From IMG/VR virus record IMGVR_UViG_3300020469_003886, positions 28,103 to 92,102 of that record: a stretch of DNA of 64,000 nt. One strand, 5' to 3'. This stretch comes from a virus. Below are positions 34,150 through 41,427 of this stretch, piece by piece. Every line of letters begins with the position of its first letter. Position 1 is the first letter of the stretch. A program made the position numbers and the translations under genes. A model generated the notes under the pieces. It did no database searches. It was given only the letters and a program-made list of their open reading frames with translations, and was not told the origin of the DNA.

Positions 34150-34225
34150 TGGTGGGTAATACAGGACTCGAACCTATGACCCTCTCGGTGTAAACGAGAT
34201 GCTCTACCAACTGAGCTAATCACCC
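34150..34225 (-). tRNA. tRNA-Val (TAC), CCA encoded
   Basis: Acceptor GGGTGAT/ATTACCC, anticodon loop TTTACAC, T-arm ATAGGTTCGAGTCCTGT, discriminator A, CCA at 34150-34152. Its first 10 nt are also the end of speD, including the TAG stop. Confidence 0.96.
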
Positions 34226-34596
34226 TTGATGTCAATTTCTGTTAATCCTCGTTCTCTATTTAAATACTTATATTCAACCTTGGTAGGATCAAATTGTTTA
34301 ATTTCTTCAAATATTATATCTGTAGGTAAATCACCACAAGTATAGACATCAAGTTGTAATAACCCAGGATCTGTTTCATCCCAACAATGCAATGCTATGT
34401 GAGAAGTTTCAATAATTACTAAACCAGTTAAGCCCCTGTTACCTGGCATATCTAAATATGTTGTAATAGGACCTTGACATATTTGCATACCAATTTTAGA
34501 TACTAAATCTGTTAACCAAGTGTGAGCCCACTTCTGATTAGTAGGTGGCTTATTAACTTCGGCTCTTACTATTAGATGTTTGTGTTGTACCGTCAT
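34216..34596 (-). CDS. speD: S-adenosylmethionine decarboxylase (SpeD-like)
   Basis: Makes decarboxylated SAM for spermidine synthesis; matures by self-cleavage to a pyruvoyl enzyme. The site TSHIALHCWDE (Ser65) matches the bacterial SHISIHTWPE motif, though the residue before Ser is Thr instead of the usual Glu. LDVYTCGDL is also typical. 126 aa, normal for the short bacterial type. It overlaps nadE by 44 nt and its stop lies inside tRNA-Val. The MTA made downstream would be handled by the nucleosidase at 45780. Confidence 0.9.
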   Translation of the reverse strand: MTVQHKHLIVRAEVNKPPTNQKWAHTWLTDLVSKIGMQICQGPITTYLDMPGNRGLTGLVIIETSHIALHCWDETDPGLLQLDVYTCGDLPTDIIFEEIKQFDPTKVEYKYLNRERGLTEIDIKGD

Positions 34597-35338
34597 TTTT
34601 AAATACTGGGATTGGTTCCATTTTATGTAAATTCATACTTCTTATTTGACGATATTTATTCAACAACTCCACGTCACTGCCTATTGCAATAGCACCTTTT
34701 TCATCTAGTTCCATTGCTCGTTCCATTTGATCATACGTAAGACCTCCAAGTTGGTCTTTGTCTGTTCTTCCATCTTCCCACAAACCATCTGTTGGTGGTG
34801 CATCAATAATTTCTTGCATAATTCCTAAGTCTTTTCCTAATTGCCAAACTTCTGATTTCATTAAGTCTGCTAATGGAGATATATCAACACCGCCATCTCC
34901 ATATTTTGTGTAAAAACCTACGCCAAAGTCTTCTACTTTATTACCTGTACCTACAACAATTCCTTGTTTAGCACCTGATATATGATGTAGTGTCATCATT
35001 CTAAGTCTTGCTTTTGTATTTGCAAATGCATGTTCACTGCCGTAATCATTAAATGTATCTAACCAAAATCGTTCATACGTTCTGTTCAAATCAATTACTT
35101 CATGTGTCACATTATTGAACTTTTGTTCTAACCAGGATCCATGTTCCATACTTAAATCATGTTGTGATTCGATTTGATTTATTGGCATAGAAACTGCAAT
35201 AGTTTTCATTCTAGTCATAGCACACAATGTACTAACCACTGACGAATCAATACCGCCTGAAATTCCTACAACTAATGTTTTACGATTATTTTCGTTAGCA
35301 TATCTTTTTATCCATTTAGAAATTTTGTCTTGCAACAT
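34553..35338 (-). CDS. nadE: NAD+ synthetase (NadE), NH3- or Gln-dependent
   Basis: Amidates nicotinate adenine dinucleotide to NAD. The PP-loop VGISGGIDSSVV and NKVEDFGVGFYTKYGDGGVDI, then PPTDGLWEDGRTDKDQ are clear. 261 aa fits the NH3-dependent form with no glutaminase domain. A small gap separates it from bS21. With the NMNAT-like fusion (1-1346) and PRPP synthetase it suggests NAD supply during infection. Confidence 0.92.
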   Translation of the reverse strand: MLQDKISKWIKRYANENNRKTLVVGISGGIDSSVVSTLCAMTRMKTIAVSMPINQIESQHDLSMEHGSWLEQKFNNVTHEVIDLNRTYERFWLDTFNDYGSEHAFANTKARLRMMTLHHISGAKQGIVVGTGNKVEDFGVGFYTKYGDGGVDISPLADLMKSEVWQLGKDLGIMQEIIDAPPTDGLWEDGRTDKDQLGGLTYDQMERAMELDEKGAIAIGSDVELLNKYRQIRSMNLHKMEPIPVFKNDGTTQTSNSKSRS

Positions 35339-35344
35339 AAAGGA

Positions 35345-35701
35345 TTAACTCCTTCTTGATTTTTTCTTTGGAGAGATACCAAACTCAGCCGCTTCTGCTT
35401 CTTTTCTCAATTTATGAGCTCTTCTTACTGCACGTTTTTTATCTTCACGTTTTACAAAAGACGGTTTCATGTAATATCTTCTATCACGAAGCTCTTGCAT
35501 AACACCTTCTTTTAACAACATTTTTTTAAGTTTACGCATGGCTTTTTCAACGTTGTTATCAACAACTGCAACTGCCATTCCTGGTAACTTAGGTGGACGT
35601 GGTCTTTTTTCTTTATTGTCTCTACCGTCTTTTTTGTTATAGCCTATGTCAAAAGACTTAACATCATATTTTTGTCTAGGTTTTCCTGTTTTCATATTCA
35701 T
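35345..35701 (-). CDS. rpsU: Ribosomal protein bS21 homologue with long extensions
   Basis: Residues about 50-95 read as bS21: NVEKAMRKLKKMLLKEGV, then QELRDRRYYMKPSFVKRE and a basic tail. Bacterial bS21 is about 70 aa; here about 48 residues precede the domain, so the N-terminus is unusual. bS21 lies near the anti-Shine-Dalgarno helix and aids initiation; phage copies are known, and a swap could favour phage mRNAs. Own promoter 35711-35738. Downstream of infC and clpX. Confidence 0.9.
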   Translation of the reverse strand: MNMKTGKPRQKYDVKSFDIGYNKKDGRDNKEKRPRPPKLPGMAVAVVDNNVEKAMRKLKKMLLKEGVMQELRDRRYYMKPSFVKREDKKRAVRRAHKLRKEAEAAEFGISPKKKSRRS

Positions 35702-35710
35702 AATACTCTT

Positions 35711-35738
35711 ATATTAACATCTTTATAATATTTGTCAA
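35711..35738 (-). promoter_or_regulatory. Sigma70-type promoter for bS21-nadE-speD-tRNA transcript
   Basis: TTGACA (35733-35738), 16 nt, TGT plus TAATAT (35711-35716), 9 nt to the first ATG. Overlaps the IF-3 stop. Confidence 0.68.
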
Positions 35739-36289
35739 CTCTTTTTTGCATCTGCGTCTTTACAAATGACTGCTATAATTCTGTTTCCGGCTTGTTTTGG
35801 TGGTGAATCATATTTGGTTTGCTCTAATTTTTTAACCATCATATTAATTTGATCAATAAACATTTTGCCGTTAGGTATTTCCCTACCTCGCAACCTCATA
35901 ACTATTTTTACTTTATCGCCATCATCAATAAATTCTTGTGCTTTTTTAAGTTTCACATTTAAATCATGCACATCAATATTTGGCCTAAATTGTAATTCAC
36001 GCAATTCGACTCTGTTTTGTCTTTCAAGTTTTTTCTTCTGTTTGTCTTTTTTTTGTTTTTCGTAATTCCATTTACCAAAATCTTGTATTTTACACACAGG
36101 CGGATTTGCTTTTACAGTTGTACAAATTAAATCTAATCCAAATTCCTTGGCTTTAGAAAGTGCAGTTTTACTATCAACTATTCCTATAAATGCTCCATTA
36201 GGATCAATTAACCTAATTTTAGGAAAAGTAATTGCTGTGTTTAATAGCACACTTGGTTGAGAAAACTTATTGCGAAATGGTTTTTTCAC
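35735..36289 (-). CDS. infC: Translation initiation factor IF-3
   Basis: Full two-domain IF-3 (184 aa): N-domain PKIRLIDPNGAFIGIVDSK, basic linker, and C-domain with VRELQFRP-like VELRELQFRPNID and KVKIVMRLRGREI. IF-3 splits ribosomes and proofreads the start codon and initiator tRNA. GTG start overlaps the clpX stop by one base. With bS21 directly after and uL11 nearby, it suggests that the phage changes host initiation. It may explain tolerance of leaderless starts, an inference. Confidence 0.94.
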   Translation of the reverse strand: MKKPFRNKFSQPSVLLNTAITFPKIRLIDPNGAFIGIVDSKTALSKAKEFGLDLICTTVKANPPVCKIQDFGKWNYEKQKKDKQKKKLERQNRVELRELQFRPNIDVHDLNVKLKKAQEFIDDGDKVKIVMRLRGREIPNGKMFIDQINMMVKKLEQTKYDSPPKQAGNRIIAVICKDADAKKS

Positions 36290-37548
36290 TATGCTCCGTT
36301 TTTCTCTTCTTTAGTTCTATACATTAACATTGGTTGTGTTTCTTCTGTAATCACTTTGTCGTTGATAATAATTTTTTCAACATCTTGTGATTTTAATGTT
36401 GGTAATTCATATTGTAGTTGTAACAATATTTTTTCAAGTACAGAACGTAATCCTCTAGCACCAATTTCTTTTTCAAGTGCTAGTTTGGCTACACAGTCAA
36501 TTGCTTCTTTGGTAAATTCTAATTTAACACCATCTAACTTAAACATTTTTTCAAACTGTTTTAGTACAGCATTTTTTGGTTTGATTAAAACTTTCTTCAG
36601 ATCATCATGTGTTAGATTATGACAAGCAACCACTACAGGTAACCTACCTACCATTTCAGGTATTAATCCAAATTTAACAACATCATCTGGCTGTACTTTT
36701 GTAAGTATTTGATCTGTTTGTTCTTGTGATTCAAAGTTAGACATGAACCCCATAGACGTGTTTACGTTTAACCTACGTTTAACAATTTCATCTAAACCAA
36801 CAAATGCTCCGCCACACACAAACAATATATTTTTTGTATCAACTTCAATCATTTCTTGTTGTGGATGTTTTCTTCCACCTGCGGGTGGAACTCTTACTAT
36901 TGTACCTTCAAGTAATTTTAACAGTGCTTGTTGTACACCTTCACCTGATACATCTCTTGTGATTGATGTGTTTTCTGACTTACGTGATTTTTTGTCAACT
37001 TCATCTATATACACAATACCTCGTTGGGCACGATCAACGTCAAAATCACAACTTTGTAACAGTCTTAAAATAATGTTTTCAACATCGTCGCCAACATAAC
37101 CACTTTCAGTTAATGTTGTGGCATCTGCTTGAGCAAATGGTACGTCTAAATAATCTGCAATTTTTTGTGCCAATAATGTTTTACCACAACCACTTGGGCC
37201 AACTAATAATACATTTGATTTTTCTAATTCAACTCCATCAACAACAGGATTATTTAATCTTTTATAATGGTTATAAACAGCAACCGATAAAACTTTTTTT
37301 GCTTGGCTTTGTCCAATGACATGCCCGTCTAGATGTTTTTTTAATTCATCTGGAACAATTGTTTTTAATTCTTCACTTTGTGTACTGTTCTCTGCTTTTT
37401 GTAAATCATTTTCTTCTAATATAGAGTGACACAATTCTACACATTCGTTACATATATATACTTTAGGTCCTGCAATAAGTTTTCTTACTTTTGCTCTTTC
37501 CTTGCCACAGAATGAACAACAATAAGCATCATCTTTTTTCTTTACCAT
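36289..37548 (-). CDS. clpX: ClpX unfoldase ATPase
   Basis: Zinc-binding domain with C-x2-C (11/14, 33/36), Walker A GPSGCGKT (117-124), pore loop GYVGD, Walker B IDEVD, and EIGARGLRS sensor region. 419 aa, full length. The ClpP-contact loop has MGF where bacterial ClpX has IGF, so docking to ClpP may differ. With the phage's own ClpP it could form a phage ClpXP. AAGGA before the ATG lies in the -1-frame extension upstream, suggesting coupling. Confidence 0.96.
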   Translation of the reverse strand: MVKKKDDAYCCSFCGKERAKVRKLIAGPKVYICNECVELCHSILEENDLQKAENSTQSEELKTIVPDELKKHLDGHVIGQSQAKKVLSVAVYNHYKRLNNPVVDGVELEKSNVLLVGPSGCGKTLLAQKIADYLDVPFAQADATTLTESGYVGDDVENIILRLLQSCDFDVDRAQRGIVYIDEVDKKSRKSENTSITRDVSGEGVQQALLKLLEGTIVRVPPAGGRKHPQQEMIEVDTKNILFVCGGAFVGLDEIVKRRLNVNTSMGFMSNFESQEQTDQILTKVQPDDVVKFGLIPEMVGRLPVVVACHNLTHDDLKKVLIKPKNAVLKQFEKMFKLDGVKLEFTKEAIDCVAKLALEKEIGARGLRSVLEKILLQLQYELPTLKSQDVEKIIINDKVITEETQPMLMYRTKEEKNGA

Positions 37549-37893
37549 TTAATCCTTCTTGTCTATTTTACCAACATAAGGTTTAATCCAACCAACTGAT
37601 TTTGGTTTATCTTTTGATTGTTTTAAACTGTCGGCTTTCATTGTTTTATTTATAATAACACGATTTGCGTCAATGTCAATCTCTTTTTTGATTTCTTTTA
37701 GATTAACATTAACATCTTCTCGAAACTTCATTATTACTTCTGGCCTACCAAGAAGTTGATTAACTTCAACTTGTTGTTTAGGTTTGATTTCAATTTCTTC
37801 AACTTTTATTTGATTGTTTTTAGGTTGTTCTTGCTTTGGAAGTTTAACTTTATCTTGAATGGATAAATTTATGCTATCCTTTGTCGTCAGTCT
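37549..37893 (-). CDS. -1-frame extension of the coiled-coil membrane protein (114 codons, no start codon in first 54)
   Basis: In the -1 frame from the nine-A run at 37893-37901, the frame is open to TAA at 37549 with coding-like composition (KVEEIEIKPK, QLLGRPEV, VGWIKPYVGK). There is no ATG, GTG or TTG until ATG 37731, so the first 54 codons can only be used by ribosomes that slip at the A run. A separate 60-aa gene from 37731 is possible. Its stop abuts the clpX start. Confidence 0.6.
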   Translation of the reverse strand, partial: RLTTKDSINLSIQDKVKLPKQEQPKNNQIKVEEIEIKPKQQVEVNQLLGRPEVIMKFREDVNVNLKEIKKEIDIDANRVIINKTMKADSLKQSKDKPKSVGWIKPYVGKIDKKD

Positions 37894-39248
37894 TTTTTTT
37901 TCTTAACTTGATCGCCTGGTTTAACATTAATTGTTTCATCAATATTGATTACTGTTTTGTTTGGTTTTTCTTCTAAACTTTTTTGATAATCTAATTGCTC
38001 TTGAAGTTCTTCTTTTGTTTCTGAAAGTTTTTCACGAAACTCATTTAATTCTTTTTCATGTCTTTTTTTTAGATCTTTAACTTCATTCTGTTTTTGATCT
38101 GGACCACTATATTTTTTAACTAAATCAGGATCATACTGTTTTTCAAATCCTCTTCCAAAACGTCTAATAAGTGACATGTTGGCCGCAATTAAAAGCAAGA
38201 CAGCAAGTGGATCAAACACAACTATAATGATAATAATTACCCAACGCACTGCCGCTTCTAATAAGTTTTGATTTGCTTCTTGACCATATACAAATTCTGC
38301 AATGTATTTTAATGGACCAACTTCAACTTCCAACTGTGCTTGTTTACTCATCAACACAATTTTATCTTCGTTAACTTGATCAATTTTATCTTGTTCTGCT
38401 TCAATTTGGTCTTCTAGTGCAATAATTTTACCTTCTATATCACCTGTCTTTGTGTTTGCTTGACTTTTGTAATTATTAATAATTTTTTCAATACTTGTAA
38501 TTTGGTCTACATATTTGGCATCAACACCAGCAAGATCTTCTTTTAATTTATTTTGTATTTTAACTATAAGTTTTTGTGCCGCTGATGCTACTGATAGTTC
38601 ATTTGCTGTTGCTTTTGCTATTGCTTCATCTAAACCTTTTTTGCTAAATGCACCTTTAAAACGTTCTTGTGCCGCGGCTATGTCAGCCTCTTTACGTTCT
38701 TGTGCTTGTTTTAATCTGTTGTTTTGTAGTTCAATATCTTTGTCTGCTTGATCTCTTAATGCTTGTTTTTCAACATCGATACGTGCATACAGTTTGTCTA
38801 GCTCTACTTGTTCTTTGTCAATTAATATATCAACTCTAACATCTTCACCAGAGACAAGTCTTTCAATATCAGATGACCAACGATCTATTCTGTTTTCAGA
38901 ACGTAATAACTTTTCTTCAATGGTTGCTAATTTTTCTGTGCCAATTGTACCTAGTGATGTTTGCTCAACGTGTGCTTTTGATAAGAAACCAAATATACCC
39001 ATTGACGTAATAAACATCAATACCACAACTGCTATCGATAGATATGCTTTTATAAACTTTGGTGCTACTTTCCAGTTTTGGTACAACCATGAGGCTGTCA
39101 CAAGTTTTCCAACTTCTAATACAGATCCCATCACCATGATTGGTATGGCCGCACCTGCAAAGATAGCCGCCAAGCCTAGTATGGAGTAGTATATTGCAAC
39201 TGCCGAAATACTCAAAGCAGTCAATAATGTTAATATTGCCATAAACAT
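37887..39248 (-). CDS. Membrane protein with long coiled coil, 453 aa
   Basis: About three hydrophobic segments in residues 1-90, a coiled coil of about 220 residues (110-330, Lys/Glu/Gln rich with heptads), then another hydrophobic segment (VIIIIIVVFDPLAVLLLIA, about 335-355) and a charged tail. Ends KKKKD then TGA, next to nine A. The pattern resembles coil-containing membrane proteins found in T4-like marine phages. Start at 39248 or 39242. A late-type box CATAAATA lies 8 nt upstream. Confidence 0.75.
   Translation of the reverse strand: MFMAILTLLTALSISAVAIYYSILGLAAIFAGAAIPIMVMGSVLEVGKLVTASWLYQNWKVAPKFIKAYLSIAVVVLMFITSMGIFGFLSKAHVEQTSLGTIGTEKLATIEEKLLRSENRIDRWSSDIERLVSGEDVRVDILIDKEQVELDKLYARIDVEKQALRDQADKDIELQNNRLKQAQERKEADIAAAQERFKGAFSKKGLDEAIAKATANELSVASAAQKLIVKIQNKLKEDLAGVDAKYVDQITSIEKIINNYKSQANTKTGDIEGKIIALEDQIEAEQDKIDQVNEDKIVLMSKQAQLEVEVGPLKYIAEFVYGQEANQNLLEAAVRWVIIIIIVVFDPLAVLLLIAANMSLIRRFGRGFEKQYDPDLVKKYSGPDQKQNEVKDLKKRHEKELNEFREKLSETKEELQEQLDYQKSLEEKPNKTVINIDETINVKPGDQVKKKKD
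37893..37904 (-). other. Slippery run AAG plus nine A before an in-frame stop
   Basis: Zero-frame codons AAG AAA AAA AAA GAC TGA. A -1 slip on A AAA AAA joins to AGA CTG ACG and then 112 open codons. Either programmed frameshifting or a miscalled homopolymer. Confidence 0.6.
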
Positions 39249-39256
39249 AACAATAT

Positions 39257-39264
39257 TATTTATG
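39257..39264 (-). promoter_or_regulatory. Late-type box CATAAATA
   Basis: 8 nt before ATG 39248. Confidence 0.45.
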
Positions 39265-39280
39265 TAAAAAAACGGTGGTT

Positions 39281-39733
39281 TTATTCAATGCTGTAGATTG
39301 CACTGTTGGCTCCATGCTCTGCACATTCAACACTTACAACATAACAACGATTGTCTGTTGCTTCTCTTATAAGCCCATCTGCATATTCAAAGGCATGTTG
39401 AGCAAACTTTTCTGCACCAACACCATCAAATAATCTAACTTCTGCAAGGTCTTTGTCTTGCAGTTCCATGAACGTTGATAAGTGTGGATCATTTTTGTCT
39501 AAACAAAGTTTGTGATCAAAATGATCTTCAAGCCATTTTTTCAAAGGTTTTAGTCCACCAAAGTCAACTGCCCAATTTTTATTATCAAGATCTGTACATC
39601 CAAAAGTAAATTTAAATGCTAAACTATATCCATGTAATAAGTGACAGTGAGAATGGTCTGCGTTAGGTTGTCTGAACACTGCTGATAAGCCAATGTTGTG
39701 TCCGTATGTTTTTGTACTATAATGTTTTGCCAT
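39281..39733 (-). CDS. 6-pyruvoyl-tetrahydropterin synthase / QueD-like enzyme
   Basis: ADHSHCHLLHGYSLAFKF holds the family's Cys and His region; NWAVDFGGLK and DHFDHKLCL are also typical. One difference: the usual HGH reads HGY, so zinc ligation may be unlike classic QueD. QueD makes 6-carboxy-tetrahydropterin, early in queuosine synthesis and in phage 7-deazaguanine DNA modification, but no QueE, QueC or FolE is in the window. AGGAGG precedes the ATG in a structured leader of about 80 nt. Confidence 0.82.
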   Translation of the reverse strand: MAKHYSTKTYGHNIGLSAVFRQPNADHSHCHLLHGYSLAFKFTFGCTDLDNKNWAVDFGGLKPLKKWLEDHFDHKLCLDKNDPHLSTFMELQDKDLAEVRLFDGVGAEKFAQHAFEYADGLIREATDNRCYVVSVECAEHGANSAIYSIE

Positions 39734-39798
39734 AATGGCCTCCTATTTCTAACGGCAGAGTGTTTAGTGAGGGTTGACGTTTAGTCCTCAAATGCAAA

Positions 39799-39839
39799 AT
39801 GCGTTGTAGCATATTGTTATAATACACTAAACAACGCAT
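39799..39839 (-). promoter_or_regulatory. 9-bp inverted repeat around the queD-like promoter -10
   Basis: ATGCGTTGT (39799-39807) and ACAACGCAT (39831-39839), perfect 9-bp arms, 23-bp gap. One arm lies in the promoter spacer, the other just after the expected +1, as for a repressor operator. Confidence 0.5.
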
Positions 39840-39847
39840 CTTGTCAA
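39819..39847 (-). promoter_or_regulatory. Sigma70-type promoter of the queD-like gene
   Basis: TTGACA (39842-39847), 17 nt, TATTAT (39819-39824). Confidence 0.72.
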
Positions 39848-39852
39848 GAAGA

Positions 39853-40056
39853 TTACTTATGTGGGTCAAAATCTTTAGTTATTTTAGATTCTTTACCCTT
39901 AAAGTAGTGTTTTGATGGTTCGTAGGATAACCACCTTTTAAAACTCTTCACCTGATCCGACTGGTCGGCTGGTTCTCGCAATGATCTTCGCTGTTTACTA
40001 AACACAGCACCGAACATTAAGATCCCGTCGCCCATGGATCTAAATATCTTTTCCAT
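39853..40056 (-). CDS. Hypothetical basic protein, 67 aa
   Basis: Soluble, basic, has FSKQRRSLREPADQS and FKRWLSYEPS. GGAGA precedes the ATG by 8 nt. Leader of about 100 nt before it has no gene. Unknown. Confidence 0.62.
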   Translation of the reverse strand: MEKIFRSMGDGILMFGAVFSKQRRSLREPADQSDQVKSFKRWLSYEPSKHYFKGKESKITKDFDPHK

Positions 40057-40160
40057 AGACTGTCTCCAAATTATTGTTAATGGGATCGCTTACCGTCTTT
40101 TGATGTGATCTGAGGCGTTGGGCTTTCTACCAAATGTACTTATATTTTTTTCTCAAAAGA

Positions 40161-40175
40161 AGCCTATAATAGGCT
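40161..40175 (-). terminator. Hairpin terminator after the DUF3563 gene
   Basis: AGCCTA/TAGGCT 6-bp stem with 3-nt loop, followed by TCTTTTG. 6 nt after the TAA at 40182. Confidence 0.6.
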
Positions 40176-40181
40176 GGTTTC

Positions 40182-40352
40182 TTAAAGATAAAATCTGTTG
40201 TACAATGAACGGAAACTTCCTCCGTTAAATTGACGTCTATCTAACTCACGTTGACGTCTTTCTAAGTCAGCGAGATCATTTGCTTTTGACAAATATACTT
40301 CTTCCTGTGTCATTGATAGTTTACGTAACCAATTTTTTACTGCTTTAATCAT
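40182..40352 (-). CDS. DUF3563-family small protein, 56 aa
   Basis: EEVYLSKANDLADLERRQREL is the DUF3563 signature found in proteobacteria. N-terminus basic (IKAVKNWLRKL). Overlaps the upstream TGA (ATGA). Function unknown; family members are short and often unannotated. Confidence 0.75.
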   Translation of the reverse strand: MIKAVKNWLRKLSMTQEEVYLSKANDLADLERRQRELDRRQFNGGSFRSLYNRFYL

Positions 40353-40501
40353 TTAACTTTTTTTCCTCTTTTCAACATTTGGTAAGCATACAGTGGGTCG
40401 TTTCTAAATTCTGTTACTGCATACTGCCACAATGGGTCTGCTGTGTTACTGTGCATTGGAGCACTTGTTAGGCTACTCCAAAGTTCTTTTAAATATTTCA
40501 T
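40349..40501 (-). CDS. Small protein upstream of DUF3563, 50 aa
   Basis: ATG 40501 overlaps the upstream stop by one base; TGA overlaps the next ATG. Contains MKYLKELWSSL...DPLWQYAVTEFRNDP and a basic end. Often paired with the DUF3563 gene here by coupling; family unknown. Confidence 0.65.
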   Translation of the reverse strand: MKYLKELWSSLTSAPMHSNTADPLWQYAVTEFRNDPLYAYQMLKRGKKVK

Positions 40502-40557
40502 TACCTGTTCTTTCTCTTACTGATCCAATCGATCTCTTCTTCTGTATAAGGCCACAT
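40501..40557 (-). CDS. Tiny peptide, 18 aa
   Basis: ATG 40557 with AGAGGAG 8-10 nt upstream. Sequence MWPYTEEEIDWISKRKNR. Its stop overlaps the next ATG. The good ribosome binding site is the reason to list it. Confidence 0.45.
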   Translation of the reverse strand: MWPYTEEEIDWISKRKNR

Positions 40558-40619
40558 TGCCTATTCTCCTCTGTCATTAATGATAGATTATATGATATGT
40601 GTGGTATCACTACCAAACA

Positions 40620-40627
40620 TATTTATA
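40620..40627 (-). promoter_or_regulatory. Perfect late promoter box TATAAATA
   Basis: Just after the sigma70-type promoter 40631-40658, upstream of the small-gene trio. Confidence 0.5.
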
Positions 40628-40630
40628 GTT

Positions 40631-40658
40631 AATATAACACAAAAAATAGGATTTACAA
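40631..40658 (-). promoter_or_regulatory. Sigma70-type promoter for the DUF3563 cluster
   Basis: TTGTAA (40653-40658), 16 nt, TATATT (40631-40636), with TTGTGT before it as in the dexA promoter. A 10-codon frame opening with ATG 40620 may be a leader peptide. Confidence 0.65.
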
Positions 40659-40730
40659 CTGTTTTTAACGCAAAGCAGATATGCGATTTTGCTATAGCAA
40701 GTTGCTTGTTACTATGCAGTTTTGTTATGT
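40659..40730 (-). other. Spacer with palindromes after uL11
   Basis: Contains TTGCTATAGCAA (12-nt palindrome) and GCAAA/TTTGC pairs that may form a weak terminator for the uL11 transcript. No gene. Confidence 0.35.
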
Positions 40731-41153
40731 CTACTCTTTTATAGATATACTCATAGAACGACACGATCCTTCTACCTGAGCCATTGCTTGTTCTATAGTA
40801 AAAGCATTCATGTCTTCCATTTTTTCTTCTGCAATTTTTTTAATTTGTTCTCTAGTAATATACTTAATTGTTCCTCGACCAGGTGTTTTACCACCTTTTT
40901 TAAGACCAACTGCTTTTAGTATAAAATAGGTAACGGGTGGTTTTTTAAGAACAAATGTAAAGCTCTTGTCTTTATAAACTGTGATTAGGCAGGGTATAGG
41001 TCCTTCTAGGGCTTTTGTCTTGTCATTAAAGCTCTTACAAAAGTCCATGATGTTAACACCACGTTGGCCAAGAGCTGGTCCAACTGGTGGGGCTGGTTTA
41101 GCCTGTCCTGCCTCTATGATTAACTTTAGAGTACCAGTTACTTCTTTCGCCAT
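40731..41153 (-). CDS. rplK: Ribosomal protein uL11 homologue
   Basis: 140 aa, full length. N-domain has AKPAPPVGPALGQRGVNIMDFC (split: PPVGPALGQRG and VNIMDFCK), the thiostrepton-site proline region, and C-domain KTPGRGTIKYIT with EQAMAQVEGSCRSMSI binding 23S rRNA. uL11 forms the stalk base used by factors and RelA. AGG-rich SD (TTGGAGG) lies before the ATG. Next to Csp, Smr and nuclease genes. Phage-encoded uL11 is rare to my knowledge. Confidence 0.96.
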   Translation of the reverse strand: MAKEVTGTLKLIIEAGQAKPAPPVGPALGQRGVNIMDFCKSFNDKTKALEGPIPCLITVYKDKSFTFVLKKPPVTYFILKAVGLKKGGKTPGRGTIKYITREQIKKIAEEKMEDMNAFTIEQAMAQVEGSCRSMSISIKE

Positions 41154-41172
41154 AAACCTCCAAGGTTATGTA

Positions 41173-41427
41173 TTATGCTGATTCAGTATTTGATTCAGCA
41201 GGTTGTTCGTCACTAGTTGCTTCAGCAATTACTTTTAATTGTGTTGCAACAGGCTTACCTTTGTGTTCAGCAACAACAAATTCCATTGCTTGACCTTGAT
41301 CTACTTTCGTAATGTTTGCTTCTTTAAATGCAGAAACATGTACGAAAACATCGTTACCGCCTTCATCTGGTACTATGAATCCAAAACCTTTTGCCGCATT
41401 GTACCATTTTAATTTACCTGTACTCAT
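41173..41427 (-). CDS. Cold-shock domain protein (CspA-like)
   Basis: GKLKWYNAAKGFGFIVPDEGG and DVFVHVSAF give the RNP1 and RNP2 RNA-binding motifs. 84 aa, with an acidic C-terminal tail beyond the 67-aa core. Binds single-stranded RNA or DNA, likely as an RNA chaperone. Overlaps smr by 4 nt. Confidence 0.95.
   Translation of the reverse strand: MSTGKLKWYNAAKGFGFIVPDEGGNDVFVHVSAFKEANITKVDQGQAMEFVVAEHKGKPVATQLKVIAEATSDEQPAESNTESA

Noticed and set aside
34553-34596. speD start inside nadE as a frameshift or sequencing error
   Set aside because: Both proteins have complete ends and family-typical length, so a true overlap is more likely.
39734-39800. PreQ1 riboswitch before the QueD-like gene
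   Set aside because: The stem and tail distances and A-rich tail do not match the preQ1-I consensus; kept only as a structured leader.
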